Source: Pseudomonas fluorescens Q2-87
GTDB lineage: Bacteria > Pseudomonadota > Gammaproteobacteria > Pseudomonadales > Pseudomonadaceae
Reading direction: 5' to 3'
Assembly: GCF_000281895.1 (NCBI RefSeq)
Contig: NZ_CM001558.1
Span: forward strand, 5,646,556 to 5,710,555
Length of the DNA stretch: 64,000 bases
The notes beneath the pieces are model-generated. The model saw nothing but the letters and a program-made list of their open reading frames with translations, did not search any database and was not told where the DNA came from. Position numbers and translations under genes: made by a program. Shown here piece after piece: positions 28,320 to 36,409 of the stretch. Position 1 is the stretch's first letter, and the number at the start of each line of letters is the position of its first letter.

Positions 28320-29717
28320 TTATTCATCGTCGTCAAAATTGTAGCTACCCGGCGCCAGGTTCTCGAATCGGGTGTACTTACCGATGAACGCCAGGCGAAT
28401 GAAGCCGATTGGACCGTTCCGCTGCTTGCCGATGATGATTTCGGCGATGCCCTTGTGTTCCGTCTCGGGGTGATACACCTCGTCGCGGTAGACGAACATG
28501 ATCACGTCGGCGTCCTGCTCGATCGCTCCGGATTCCCGCAAGTCAGAGTTCACCGGCCGCTTGTTCGGGCGCTGCTCCAGGGAGCGGTTCAACTGGGAAA
28601 GCGCCACCACCGGACAGTTGAATTCCTTGGCGAGGGCCTTGAGGGAGCGGGAGATTTCGGAAATCTCGTTGGTCCGGTTATCACCGCTGGAACCGGGGAT
28701 CTGCATCAACTGCAGGTAGTCAATCATGATCAACCCGACCTCACCGTGCTCACGCACCAGTCGACGGGTTCGGGCGCGCATTTCCGACGGACTGATACCG
28801 GCCGTATCGTCGATGAACAGCTTGCGGTCGTTGAGCAGGTTGACCGCCGACGTCAGGCGCGGCCAATCGTCATCTTCCAGCTGACCGGAACGTACCTTGG
28901 TCTGGTCGATGCGCCCCAGGGACGAGAGCATACGCATGATCAGCGATTCGCCTGGCATCTCGAGGGAGTACACCAGGACAGCCTTTTCGCTGCGCAGCAC
29001 GGCGTTTTCCACCAGGTTCATCGCAAAAGTGGTCTTACCCATGGATGGACGGCCGGCGACGATGATCAAGTCGGACGGTTGCAGGCCGCTGGTCTTCTCG
29101 TCGAGGTCGGTGTAGCCGGTGGACAGGCCGGTGATGGCGTTGTCGGTGTTGAACAACGTATCGATGCGGTCGATGGCCTTGGTCAGCAGGTCGTTGACGC
29201 TCACCGGACCACCGGTCTTCGGCCGGGCCTCGGCGATCTGGAAGATCTGCCGCTCGGCTTCGTCGAGGATTTCGGCGGCGGTTCGGCCTTCCGGGTTGAA
29301 CGCGCTGTCGGCGATTTCGGTACTGATGCCGATCAGTTGGCGCAAGGTCGCCCGCTCGCGGACGATCTGGGCGTAGGCCTTGATGTTGGCGACCGACGGC
29401 GTGTTTTTCGCCAGTTCACCCAAGTAACCGAGGCCGCCGACCTGGGATGTCTGGCCTTCCTTGTCCAATTGCTCGGACAGGGTCACGACGTCGATCGGCA
29501 TGTTCTGATCGGCGAGCTTGGCGATCGCACGGAAAATCAGACGGTGGTCATGTCGGTAGAAATCGCCGTCGGAGACTTGATCGAGCACGCGTTCCCAGGC
29601 GTTGTTGTCCAGCATCAGGCCACCGAGTACAGCCTGTTCGGCCTCGATGGAATGCGGCGGCACCTTCAGGGCTGCGGTTTGCAGATCGTATTGCTCGGGA
29701 GCGGTGATTTCGTTCAT
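28320..29717 (-). CDS. dnaB: Replicative DNA helicase DnaB
   Basis: A 465-residue hexameric 5'-3' helicase that unwinds DNA at the replication fork. The N-terminal primase-interaction domain (LKVPPHSIEAEQAVLGGLML) is followed by a RecA-like domain with Walker A GRPSMGKTTFAMN, Walker B-type GLIMIDYLQLM and the conserved LNRSLEQR and RPVNSDLRESGAIEQDAD. The ATG at 29717 gives the standard DnaB start (MNEITAPEQYDLQ). It follows rpsF-rpsR-DUF2232-rplI on the same strand, after a terminator-like hairpin. Confidence 0.96.
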   Translation of the reverse strand: MNEITAPEQYDLQTAALKVPPHSIEAEQAVLGGLMLDNNAWERVLDQVSDGDFYRHDHRLIFRAIAKLADQNMPIDVVTLSEQLDKEGQTSQVGGLGYLGELAKNTPSVANIKAYAQIVRERATLRQLIGISTEIADSAFNPEGRTAAEILDEAERQIFQIAEARPKTGGPVSVNDLLTKAIDRIDTLFNTDNAITGLSTGYTDLDEKTSGLQPSDLIIVAGRPSMGKTTFAMNLVENAVLRSEKAVLVYSLEMPGESLIMRMLSSLGRIDQTKVRSGQLEDDDWPRLTSAVNLLNDRKLFIDDTAGISPSEMRARTRRLVREHGEVGLIMIDYLQLMQIPGSSGDNRTNEISEISRSLKALAKEFNCPVVALSQLNRSLEQRPNKRPVNSDLRESGAIEQDADVIMFVYRDEVYHPETEHKGIAEIIIGKQRNGPIGFIRLAFIGKYTRFENLAPGSYNFDDDE

Positions 29718-29771
29718 GGCCACTTGATTCTTTGGGAAACGCAGGGGGTTATGAAAATCGGGCATTGCAGA

Positions 29772-29808
29772 AAGACAAAGGGCACGACCTGTAAACAGGA
29801 TCGTGCCC
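29772..29808 (-). terminator. Hairpin terminator between rplI and dnaB
   Basis: On the minus strand GGGCACGA pairs with TCGTGCCC, with an inner CCTG/CAGG extension around TTTA, and is followed by TTTGTCTTT. It lies about 45 bases past the rplI stop and 55 bases before the dnaB ATG. Confidence 0.65.
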
Positions 29809-29853
29809 GATGTTACCGGCTAGCACCCGAGGGTGCCAGCCGACAGATATTGC

Positions 29854-30300
29854 TTAGGCTGCTACCACGACAACGCGTACGGTGGCTTCAACTTCGGCGT
29901 GCAGGTGCACGGCTACGTCGAATTCACCCACGTTGCGGATGGTGCCGTTCGGCAGACGAACTTCGCTTTTCGCAACTTCAACGCCGGAGGCGGTCAGTGC
30001 GTCAGCGATGTCGTGAGTACCGATCGAACCGAACAGCTTGCCTTCGTCGCCAGCGGTGGCAGTGATGGTCACTTCCAGCTCGGCCAGTTGGGCAGCACGG
30101 CTTTCAGCCGATGCTTTACGGTCTGCGGCGGCTTTTTCCAGCTCAGCGCGACGCTCTTCGAACGCAGCCAGGTTGGCAGCGGTCGCAGCGGTGGCTTTGC
30201 CGAAAGGCAGCAGGTAGTTACGGCCGTAACCGGCCTTAACGTTTACTTTGTCGCCCAGGTTGCCCAGGTTGGCGATTTTTTCCAGAAGGATCAGTTGCAT
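29854..30300 (-). CDS. rplI: 50S ribosomal protein L9
   Basis: A 148-residue L9 of normal length. The N-terminal rRNA-binding domain ([32 protein letters not shown]) is followed by the long connecting helix and the C-terminal domain. It stabilises the L1-stalk base of the large subunit and helps maintain reading frame. GAGG lies 9 bases before the ATG. It is the last gene of the rpsF-rpsR-DUF2232-rplI cluster. Confidence 0.97.
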   Translation of the reverse strand: MQLILLEKIANLGNLGDKVNVKAGYGRNYLLPFGKATAATAANLAAFEERRAELEKAAADRKASAESRAAQLAELEVTITATAGDEGKLFGSIGTHDIADALTASGVEVAKSEVRLPNGTIRNVGEFDVAVHLHAEVEATVRVVVVAA

Positions 30301-30318
30301 GTGAAAATCCTCTAACTT

Positions 30319-31209
30319 TTAACCTTCACCGTTCGCGTTGTCGGCGTCTTTCGACGCCATACGACCGCGAAAATCAATCAGGCTGTCGACGATGGCCAAG
30401 ACCACGAGCAACGGACCGAGCAAGTGCATGAAAGGCAACAACGTCACGTACATCCCCACCAGCCAGAACATGGCCAGCCGTTTCTGCGCCACCAGCCCGT
30501 GAACCAGGGCCAGGCCGGCGAAGACCAGCGGTACACTGCACAACGGCAACAGGATCAGTGCATGCAGCCCAAGGAACGGGGCAACACACATGACGGCCAG
30601 CAGTGACAGCGCCACGCTCTTGGGGAATCGGATAGCGCGAAATTCGCGCCCGAAACCACCGGGGTTATACAACGACGCCTGCCAATAGCGCCCAAGAATC
30701 AGGCACAGCACGCTAAAGATCTGCACCGAAGACGCTATCGAAATGATCATCAGCGGAGTGGTCAGAGCAGTGACTAACGCCTTCTGGTCTGCCGAGAATG
30801 TCTCGTAGACCCCACCCATCGCCAGCGGCAGGACGTTTTCGAACGTCTGCGCCAGTGACTCGATGAAGGAGCTGAATACAGCTCCCAGGCTCACCGCACT
30901 TAACAACCCCACGGCCACGCTGCAAAGCAGCACGCGGTTCCAGGTATGCCCGGCGCGCAAAATCAACGCCAGGCCGCTAGCCCCGAGCAACACCAGGAGT
31001 GTCGTCGGGTCTTTCAGGAAGTACCAGCTCACCAACGCTGACAACATTCCGATACCCAGGACGCTCAGGGCGTCCGAACCGCGCCGCAGGAGCACAAGGC
31101 AACCAGCGGCGGCACTCAACCAGAACAACAGCGGCAATGCCGCGGATCCGGCCACAACCAACGTGGCCTGCACACGTCCCCGCATGATGAAGTCAGCTAA
31201 GGCGCGCAT
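30319..31209 (-). CDS. DUF2232-type membrane protein
   Basis: A 296-residue polytopic protein with about eight hydrophobic segments (for example ATLVVAGSAALPLLFWLSAA and LLGPLLVVLAIVDSLIDF) and a short acidic cytoplasmic tail. It has no catalytic motif. A YybS/DUF2232-like protein at exactly this place between rpsR and rplI is conserved in pseudomonads; its job is unknown. It lies 36 bases after rpsR and 18 bases before rplI, so it is co-transcribed with ribosomal protein genes. Confidence 0.85.
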   Translation of the reverse strand: MRALADFIMRGRVQATLVVAGSAALPLLFWLSAAAGCLVLLRRGSDALSVLGIGMLSALVSWYFLKDPTTLLVLLGASGLALILRAGHTWNRVLLCSVAVGLLSAVSLGAVFSSFIESLAQTFENVLPLAMGGVYETFSADQKALVTALTTPLMIISIASSVQIFSVLCLILGRYWQASLYNPGGFGREFRAIRFPKSVALSLLAVMCVAPFLGLHALILLPLCSVPLVFAGLALVHGLVAQKRLAMFWLVGMYVTLLPFMHLLGPLLVVLAIVDSLIDFRGRMASKDADNANGEG

Positions 31210-31245
31210 GCATTCAATCCCTTACTACTCGTCGACTGCCCGGTC

Positions 31246-31476
31246 TCAGCGGCCGTGGCTGTCGGTGTAGGCCAGCAGGGCCAGGAAGCGGGCGCGCTTG
31301 ATAGCGGTGGCCAGCTGACGCTGATAACGAGCTTTGGTACCGGTGATACGGCTTGGAACGATTTTGCCGGTCTCGGATACGTAGGCTTTCAGAGTGTTGA
31401 GATCTTTGTAATCGATCTCTTTCACGTCTTCAGCGGTGAAGCGGCAGAATTTACGACGACGGAAGAAACGTGCCAT
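31246..31476 (-). CDS. rpsR: 30S ribosomal protein S18
   Basis: A 76-residue S18 of normal length with the family core [20 protein letters not shown] and the C-terminal [20 protein letters not shown]. It binds S6 and helix 22-23 of 16S rRNA in the platform. It follows rpsF by 28 bases with a GGAG site. Confidence 0.97.
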
Positions 31477-31504
31477 GTGATTGGCTCCTTAAAAGGTCCG
31501 TGGA

Positions 31505-31933
31505 TTACTCGTCAGCGTTATCGCTGTTGTCGCTGTCGCTATCGCTGTCATCGCCATCGGCGCTGTCAGAGTGCTCAGGACGGTCGCGACGCTCACGGCG
31601 CTCACTGCGGTTTTCTTCAGCCTTGAGCATCTCGGATTGGCCGGTGACGGCTTCTTCGCGACGGATGACCAGGTTACGGATCACTGCATCGTTGTAGCGG
31701 AAGTTGTCTTCCAGCTCGGCCAGGGCCTTGCCAGTGCACTCAACGTTCAGCATCACGTAGTGAGCCTTGTGAACATTGTTGATTGCGTAGGCCAGTTGAC
31801 GACGGCCCCAATCTTCCAGACGGTGGATTTTGCCGCCGTCTTCTTCGATCAGCTTGGTGTAACGCTCAACCATGCCGCCGACTTGCTCGCTTTGATCCGG
31901 GTGGACCAAAAAGATGATTTCGTAATGACGCAT
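31505..31933 (-). CDS. rpsF: 30S ribosomal protein S6
   Basis: A 142-residue S6. The RNP-like domain [18 protein letters not shown] to about residue 95 is normal. The C-terminal 45 residues form a charged tail, first basic ([10 protein letters not shown]) and then acidic ([15 protein letters not shown]). S6 tails ending in Glu are polyglutamylated by RimK in Pseudomonas and E. coli; the final residue here is Glu. The AAGGAG ribosome site 5 bases upstream can pair with CTCCTT in the leader, giving likely S6:S18 autoregulation. Confidence 0.97.
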   Translation of the reverse strand: MRHYEIIFLVHPDQSEQVGGMVERYTKLIEEDGGKIHRLEDWGRRQLAYAINNVHKAHYVMLNVECTGKALAELEDNFRYNDAVIRNLVIRREEAVTGQSEMLKAEENRSERRERRDRPEHSDSADGDDSDSDSDNSDNADE

Positions 31934-32045
31934 GAATGCTCCTTACGGGTTGTAGCCTGCCGCTCAAAAACGGTCAGACAAGGAGTGAATGACACTTATG
32001 GACTTGAGGACGCTAGACACATAAGTGCCTGCCATCACAGCAAGG
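31934..32045 (-). ncRNA. Candidate S6:S18 autoregulatory mRNA leader
   Basis: Between the predicted start site and rpsF the minus-strand RNA has two hairpins: CACTTATG pairs with CATAAGTG (31993-32000 with 32020-32027), and CTCCTT (31980-31985) pairs with the AAGGAG ribosome site (31939-31944). The second encloses ACCCG next to the ribosome site. S6:S18 leaders in many bacteria use a CCG-bearing hairpin that mimics the 16S binding site, so this fits, but the match is by eye. Confidence 0.5.
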
Positions 32046-32051
32046 GGCGCA

Positions 32052-32080
32052 ATTGTAGAGAAGGGTCGAGGGAGGCGCAA
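32052..32080 (-). promoter_or_regulatory. Sigma-70 promoter for rpsF-rpsR-DUF2232-rplI
   Basis: On the minus strand TTGCGC and TACAAT are exactly 17 bp apart. The predicted start is near 32045, giving a leader of about 110 bases. Confidence 0.65.
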
Positions 32081-32134
32081 GGCAATTGGTGATTATTTGA
32101 ACAACCCCCAATCTTTACCCAAACACAAAACACT

Positions 32135-32222
32135 GTGGGAGCGGGCTTGCTCGCGAAGGCGGCGTGTCAGTCAACATCGATATCAACTGATCCAACGCTT
32201 TCGCGAGCAAGCCCGCTCCCAC
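32135..32222. repeat. REPIN (GTGGGAGC family) between rlmB and rpsF
   Basis: Perfect inverted REP units flank a centre reading GTCAGTCAACATCGATATCAA, which is itself an inverted repeat. It separates the rlmB end from the rpsF promoter. Confidence 0.92.
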
Positions 32223-32240
32223 ATTTGACTTGCGCCTGAC

Positions 32241-33002
32241 TTAAGGCTTCTTGGCGGTAGCCTTGACGCTCCGCTGGCGCAGGGCCTCGAACAGGCAGAC
32301 GCCGGTCGCCACCGAGACGTTGAGGCTGCTGACGCTGCCTGCCATCGGCAATTTGACCAGGTAATCGCAATGTTCGCGGGTCAGGCGACGCATGCCCTTG
32401 CCTTCGGCGCCCATGATCAGGATGGTCGGGCCTGTCAGGTCCTGGTCATAAATATTGACCTCGGCCTCGCCCGCCGTACCCACGACCCACAAGCCGCGCT
32501 GCTGGAGTTTCTCCAGGGTGCGCGCCAGGTTGGTCACGGCCACCAGCGGAATCACTTCCGCCGCGCCGCAGGCAACTTTGCGCACCACCGGCGTCAGGGT
32601 TGCCGATTTGTCTTTAGGCACGATGACCGCCAACGCACCGGCCGCATCCGCCGAACGCAGGCACGCGCCGAGGTTATGCGGATCGGTCACGCCGTCCAGC
32701 ACCAGCAACAAGGGAGCGCCTTCGGTGCGATCGAGCAGCTCGTCGAGCATCGCCTCGCCCCAGACCTGGCTTGGGCTGACTTCAGCCACGACGCCCTGGT
32801 GGACGCCTTCGACCCAGGCATCCATCTCGCGCCGCTCGGCCTGGCCGACCGCGACACGGCTTTCGTTGGCCAACTCGACCAGGGTCTGGACCCGCGGATC
32901 GCTACGACCTTCCGCCAACCAGATCTGCTTGACCCGCTTGGGGTGGTGACGCAGCAACGCTTCCACGGCGTGCACGCCGTAGATTTTTTCCAACTGACTC
33001 AT
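32241..33002 (-). CDS. rlmB: 23S rRNA (guanosine-2251-2'-O)-methyltransferase
   Basis: A 253-residue SPOUT/TrmH-family enzyme. The N-terminal L30e-like substrate domain (IYGVHAVEALLRHHPKRVKQIW) is followed by the knotted SAM domain with LLVLDGVTDPHNLGACLRSA, IMGAEGKGMRRLT and the C-terminal LPMAGSVSSLNVSVATGVCL knot. It methylates the ribose of G2251 in the P loop of 23S rRNA. Its ATG overlaps the rnr stop (ATGA), and the two form one operon. Confidence 0.95.
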   Translation of the reverse strand: MSQLEKIYGVHAVEALLRHHPKRVKQIWLAEGRSDPRVQTLVELANESRVAVGQAERREMDAWVEGVHQGVVAEVSPSQVWGEAMLDELLDRTEGAPLLLVLDGVTDPHNLGACLRSADAAGALAVIVPKDKSATLTPVVRKVACGAAEVIPLVAVTNLARTLEKLQQRGLWVVGTAGEAEVNIYDQDLTGPTILIMGAEGKGMRRLTREHCDYLVKLPMAGSVSSLNVSVATGVCLFEALRQRSVKATAKKP

Positions 33003-35635
33003 GACTTGGCCTTGGGTTTACGCGCCCCGCCACTTTTGGCTGGGGCCGAGCCCGCTTTTGGCGGGCCTTTACGGTGCTTGCTCGGTTTGCTGGTCGCCTT
33101 GTCCGGGGCCGACCGTCCGGCCTTTCCCCCAGACGCCGCTTTACCACCGCTTTTGGCTTCGGCCAGCAACGCCTGCTTCATTTCACGACTTTTGCGCAGC
33201 TCGGCGTTTTTCGCCGCTGCGTCGCTGGGGCGGTAGGCTTCGGGAGCCTTGTCCTTGGCAGACGAACGGCGACCAGCCTTGGCTGGCTCCGACTCTACGG
33301 TTTTTGCTGGAGCGCCTTTACCCTTGGTCGCAGGCGCTGCGGCCTCGCCACCACGCTTTTTACGGCCAGTCGGTGCTTCGGCGGGTTTGTCAGACATTCC
33401 GAAGTCGATCTTGCGCTCATCGAGGTCGACGCGCATGACCTGCACTTCCACGGTGTCACCCAGACGGAAGCTGCGACCGGTGCGCTCGCCCGCCAGGCGG
33501 TGATGTACAGGGTCGAAGTGGTAGTAATCACCCGGCAAGGCGGTGACGTGCACCAAGCCCTCGACGTAGATATCGGTCAGCTCGACAAACAAACCAAAGC
33601 CGGTCACAGCCGTGATCACGCCTGGGAACGACTCGCCCACGCGGTCTTTCATGAACTCGCACTTGAGCCAGTTCACCACGTCGCGGGTGGCTTCGTCGGC
33701 GCGGCGCTCACTCATGGAACACTGCTCGCCCAACTGTTCCAGGGCCGCCTCGTCGTACGGATAGATCCGTGCTTTCGGAATGGTCATGGCACCGGCGCGC
33801 TTGACGTGCGGGGTGTTCTGCTTGGAATGGATCACGCTGCGGATCGCGCGGTGCGTGAGCAGGTCCGGGTAACGACGGATCGGCGAGGTGAAGTGGGTGT
33901 ACGCCTCGTAATTCAGACCAAAGTGGCCCTGGTTGTCGGCGCTGTACACCGCCTGGCTCAGGGAGCGCAGCATCACGGTCTGGATCACATGGTAATCCGG
34001 ACGGTCCTTGATGCTGGCCAGCAGCGCCTGGTAGTCCTTCGGCGTCGGGCCGTCCTTGCCTTTGTGCAGGGACAGGCCGAGCTCGCCGAGGAAGGCACGC
34101 AGTTTTTCCAGACGCTCCGGCGGCGGGCCGTCATGCACGCGGTACAGCGCAGGAATCTCGTGCTTCTTGAGGAATTCGGCGGTGGCCACGTTGGCCGCCA
34201 GCATGCACTCTTCGATCAGCTTGTGCGCATCGTTACGGGTGGTCGGGGTGATTGCGGCGATCTTGCGCTCGGAACCGAAGACAATCCGGGTTTCCTGGGT
34301 CTCGAAATCGATCGCGCCACGCACGTGACGGGCCCCCAGCAACACCTTGTACAGCGAGTACAGTTGCTTGAGGTGCGGCACCACGCCAGCGTATTCGGTA
34401 CGCAGGGCCTTGGCTTCATTGGTCTTCGGCGTTTCCAGAATGGTGCTGACCTTGTTGTAGGTCAGGCGCGCCTGGGAGTGGATCACCGCTTCGTAAAACT
34501 GGTAGTCGGTCATTTCGCCGGTCTTGGAGATGGTCATCTCGCACACCATGGCCAAACGGTCGACTTTCGGGTTCAGCGAGCACAGGCCGTTGGACAGCTG
34601 CTCAGGCAGCATCGGGATCACGCGCTCAGGGAAATACACGGAGTTGCCGCGCACCTGGGCTTCGTTATCCAGGGCCGAACCGATCTTCACATAGCTGGAC
34701 ACGTCGGCAATGGCGACGAACAGCTTCCAGCCGCCGGAGAACAGGCGCAGCTTGCCGGGCTTGGCTTCGCAGTAGACCGCATCGTCGAAGTCGCGGGCAT
34801 CTTCGCCGTCGATGGTGACGAACGGCAGATGGCGCAGGTCGATACGTTTTTCTTTATCTTTCTCTTCGACTTCCGGCTTGAGCTTGGCGGCTTCCTTGAG
34901 CACAGCCTCGGGCCATACGTGAGGAATATCGTAGGTGCGCAGCGCAACGTCGATCTCCATGCCCGGCGCCATGTAGTTGCCGACCACTTCAACGATATCG
35001 CCCTGTGGCTGGAAGCGCGCAGTGGGCCAGTGGGTGATTTTCACCTCGACGAACTGGCCGACCTTGGCAGCGCCATTACGGCCCGGGGTAATCAGCACTT
35101 CCTGCTGAACCTTCGGGTTATCCGGCACAACAAAACCGATACCACCTTCTTCGAAGTAACGGCCGACGATGCTTTCGTGGGCACGGGACACCACTTCGAC
35201 GATCACGCCTTCACGCCGACCACGGCGATCCAGGCCGGACACGCGGGCCAGGGCCCGGTCGCCATCGAACACCAGGCGCATTTGCGCCGGGCTCATGAAC
35301 AGGTCGTCGCTGCCGTCGTCAGGGATCAGGAAACCGAAGCCGTCACGGTGACCGGCGATGCGGCCCAGGATCAAATCGAGCTTGTCCACCGGCGCATAGG
35401 TGCCGCGCCGGGTGTAGATCAGTTGAGCGTCGCGCTCCATGGCGCGCAGACGGCGGCGCAGGGCTTCGAGTTGGTCTTCGGTGGTCAGACCGAACTCTTC
35501 GACCAACTGCTCGCGGCTAGCAGGCGAACCCCGATCGGCGAGATGCGCCAGGATCAGTTCGCGGCTAGGAATAGGGTTTTCATATTTTTCCGCTTCACGA
35601 GCGGCCTCGGGATCGAGGGACTGCCAATCGGCCAT
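32999..35635 (-). CDS. rnr: Ribonuclease R
   Basis: An 878-residue RNase II-family 3'-5' exoribonuclease. Domain order is an N-terminal winged helix (SRELILAHLADRGSPASREQL), two cold-shock domains, the catalytic RNB domain with FVTIDGEDARDFDDAVYC (metal-binding aspartates) and YTHFTSPIRRYPDLLTHRAI, an S1 domain (ESFPGVITAVTGFGLFVEL), and a basic tail of about 120 residues rich in Lys and Ala. It degrades structured RNA and rRNA. It is the first gene of rnr-rlmB, with a weak ribosome site. Confidence 0.96.
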   Translation of the reverse strand: MADWQSLDPEAAREAEKYENPIPSRELILAHLADRGSPASREQLVEEFGLTTEDQLEALRRRLRAMERDAQLIYTRRGTYAPVDKLDLILGRIAGHRDGFGFLIPDDGSDDLFMSPAQMRLVFDGDRALARVSGLDRRGRREGVIVEVVSRAHESIVGRYFEEGGIGFVVPDNPKVQQEVLITPGRNGAAKVGQFVEVKITHWPTARFQPQGDIVEVVGNYMAPGMEIDVALRTYDIPHVWPEAVLKEAAKLKPEVEEKDKEKRIDLRHLPFVTIDGEDARDFDDAVYCEAKPGKLRLFSGGWKLFVAIADVSSYVKIGSALDNEAQVRGNSVYFPERVIPMLPEQLSNGLCSLNPKVDRLAMVCEMTISKTGEMTDYQFYEAVIHSQARLTYNKVSTILETPKTNEAKALRTEYAGVVPHLKQLYSLYKVLLGARHVRGAIDFETQETRIVFGSERKIAAITPTTRNDAHKLIEECMLAANVATAEFLKKHEIPALYRVHDGPPPERLEKLRAFLGELGLSLHKGKDGPTPKDYQALLASIKDRPDYHVIQTVMLRSLSQAVYSADNQGHFGLNYEAYTHFTSPIRRYPDLLTHRAIRSVIHSKQNTPHVKRAGAMTIPKARIYPYDEAALEQLGEQCSMSERRADEATRDVVNWLKCEFMKDRVGESFPGVITAVTGFGLFVELTDIYVEGLVHVTALPGDYYHFDPVHHRLAGERTGRSFRLGDTVEVQVMRVDLDERKIDFGMSDKPAEAPTGRKKRGGEAAAPATKGKGAPAKTVESEPAKAGRRSSAKDKAPEAYRPSDAAAKNAELRKSREMKQALLAEAKSGGKAASGGKAGRSAPDKATSKPSKHRKGPPKAGSAPAKSGGARKPKAKS

Positions 35636-35758
35636 TAGAGAGTTTTCACCTTGTCTATATGCGGGTTAGTTTGGCATAGGCTTAATGAAACGGGAAATTT
35701 CAAGCACCCAATGCCTTTTCTAAAGTCTTTTGCCTCACCTTTGAAGCCCCGGAATGCA

Positions 35759-35785
35759 CCGCTCGTGAAATTTAGCGGTTTTTTT
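35759..35785 (+). terminator. Terminator upstream of the tRNA-Leu pair, no plus-strand gene before it
   Basis: CCGCT and AGCGG form a stem with a 10-base loop, followed by seven T on the plus strand. It lies between the divergent rnr gene and the first tRNA promoter, so it may block antisense read-through from inside rnr or mark a short unannotated RNA. Confidence 0.5.
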
Positions 35786-35796
35786 ACCAAGAGGGG

Positions 35797-35825
35797 TTTA
35801 CAGTTAAAAACACGCTCCGTATAGT
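35797..35825 (+). promoter_or_regulatory. Sigma-70 promoter of the first tRNA-Leu
   Basis: TTTACA and TATAGT with 17-bp spacing are followed by a GC-rich GCGCGCC start region. The same elements with the same spacing recur before the second copy. Confidence 0.75.
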
Positions 35826-35861
35826 GCGCGCCATCGACGACGTACACACGTTGACGATATT

Positions 35862-35948
35862 GCCCAGATGGTGAAATTGGTAGACACGCCAGCTTCAGGT
35901 GCTGGTGACCGCAAGGTCGTGGAAGTTCGAGTCTTCTTCTGGGCACCA
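35862..35948 (+). tRNA. tRNA-Leu (anticodon CAG), copy 1
   Basis: An 87-nt class II tRNA with encoded CCA. The acceptor stem is GCCCAGA / TCTGGGC, the D-arm contains GGTAGAC, the anticodon stem CCAGC / GCTGG holds loop TTCAGGT (anticodon CAG, reading CUG), then come a long variable arm and a T-arm with GTTCGAGTC. It reads the dominant leucine codon of this GC-rich genome. A terminator hairpin follows at about 35985. Confidence 0.97.
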
Positions 35949-35984
35949 ATTTCAAGCAGCAGATCAACGGTCTGCCTGCTTCAC

Positions 35985-36008
35985 AAAAACCCGCGAAAGC
36001 GGGTTTTT
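35985..36008 (+). terminator. Terminator of tRNA-Leu copy 1
   Basis: AAACCCGC / GCGGGTTT stem with a GAAA loop, followed by T residues. It is the same hairpin as after the second copy. Confidence 0.88.
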
Positions 36009-36061
36009 GCATTTCTCCCCCTCGCCATTTCGTTTGGCAATTACTAAAACAAAAACAGGGG

Positions 36062-36090
36062 TTTACAGATCAAAACGCGCTCCGTATAGT
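36062..36090 (+). promoter_or_regulatory. Sigma-70 promoter of the second tRNA-Leu
   Basis: TTTACA and TATAGT are 17 bp apart, repeating the copy 1 promoter including the intervening CGCTCCG. Confidence 0.75.
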
Positions 36091-36124
36091 GCGCCACATC
36101 GACAGCGGCAACGCTGAAGATGCT

Positions 36125-36211
36125 GCCCAGATGGTGAAATTGGTAGACACGCCAGCTTCAGGTGCTGGTGACCGCAAGGTCGTGGAAGTTCGAGTCTTCT
36201 TCTGGGCACCA
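36125..36211 (+). tRNA. tRNA-Leu (anticodon CAG), copy 2
   Basis: An 87-nt sequence that appears identical to copy 1 through the CCA end, 263 bp further along. Promoter and terminator are also duplicated, so each copy is an independent transcription unit. Confidence 0.97.
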
Positions 36212-36248
36212 ATTCAAGGTTCAAGGTTCATGACCTTGGATCTCACAG

Positions 36249-36270
36249 AAACCCGCGAAAGCGGGTTTTT
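36249..36270 (+). terminator. Terminator of tRNA-Leu copy 2
   Basis: AACCCGC / GCGGGTT stem with a GAAA loop and a T run, the same as after copy 1. Confidence 0.88.
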
Positions 36271-36353
36271 GCGTTTCAGTGGTTCGGAAACCATAAACAT
36301 TCTTTCACCGCTTGTATCAGAACCTCAATTCCCTCAAGCCGCACATGAGAAAC

Positions 36354-36372
36354 AATATCGTTTATCATTGCG
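36354..36372 (+). promoter_or_regulatory. Possible Fur box upstream of the iron ABC genes
   Basis: AATATCGTTTATCATTGCG agrees with about 11 of 19 positions of the Fur consensus GATAATGATAATCATTATC, with the strongest match in ATCATT. It lies 38 bases before the ATG of an iron-binding protein gene, where iron repression would be expected. Confidence 0.4.
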
Positions 36373-36409
36373 ACATGTTTTTGCTACACGACAGTGAGGA
36401 ACCCTGCGA

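Noticed and set aside
33074..35638. 854-codon open frame opposite rnr
   Set aside because: It is a mirror of RNase R codons with no family motif; rnr on the minus strand is certain.
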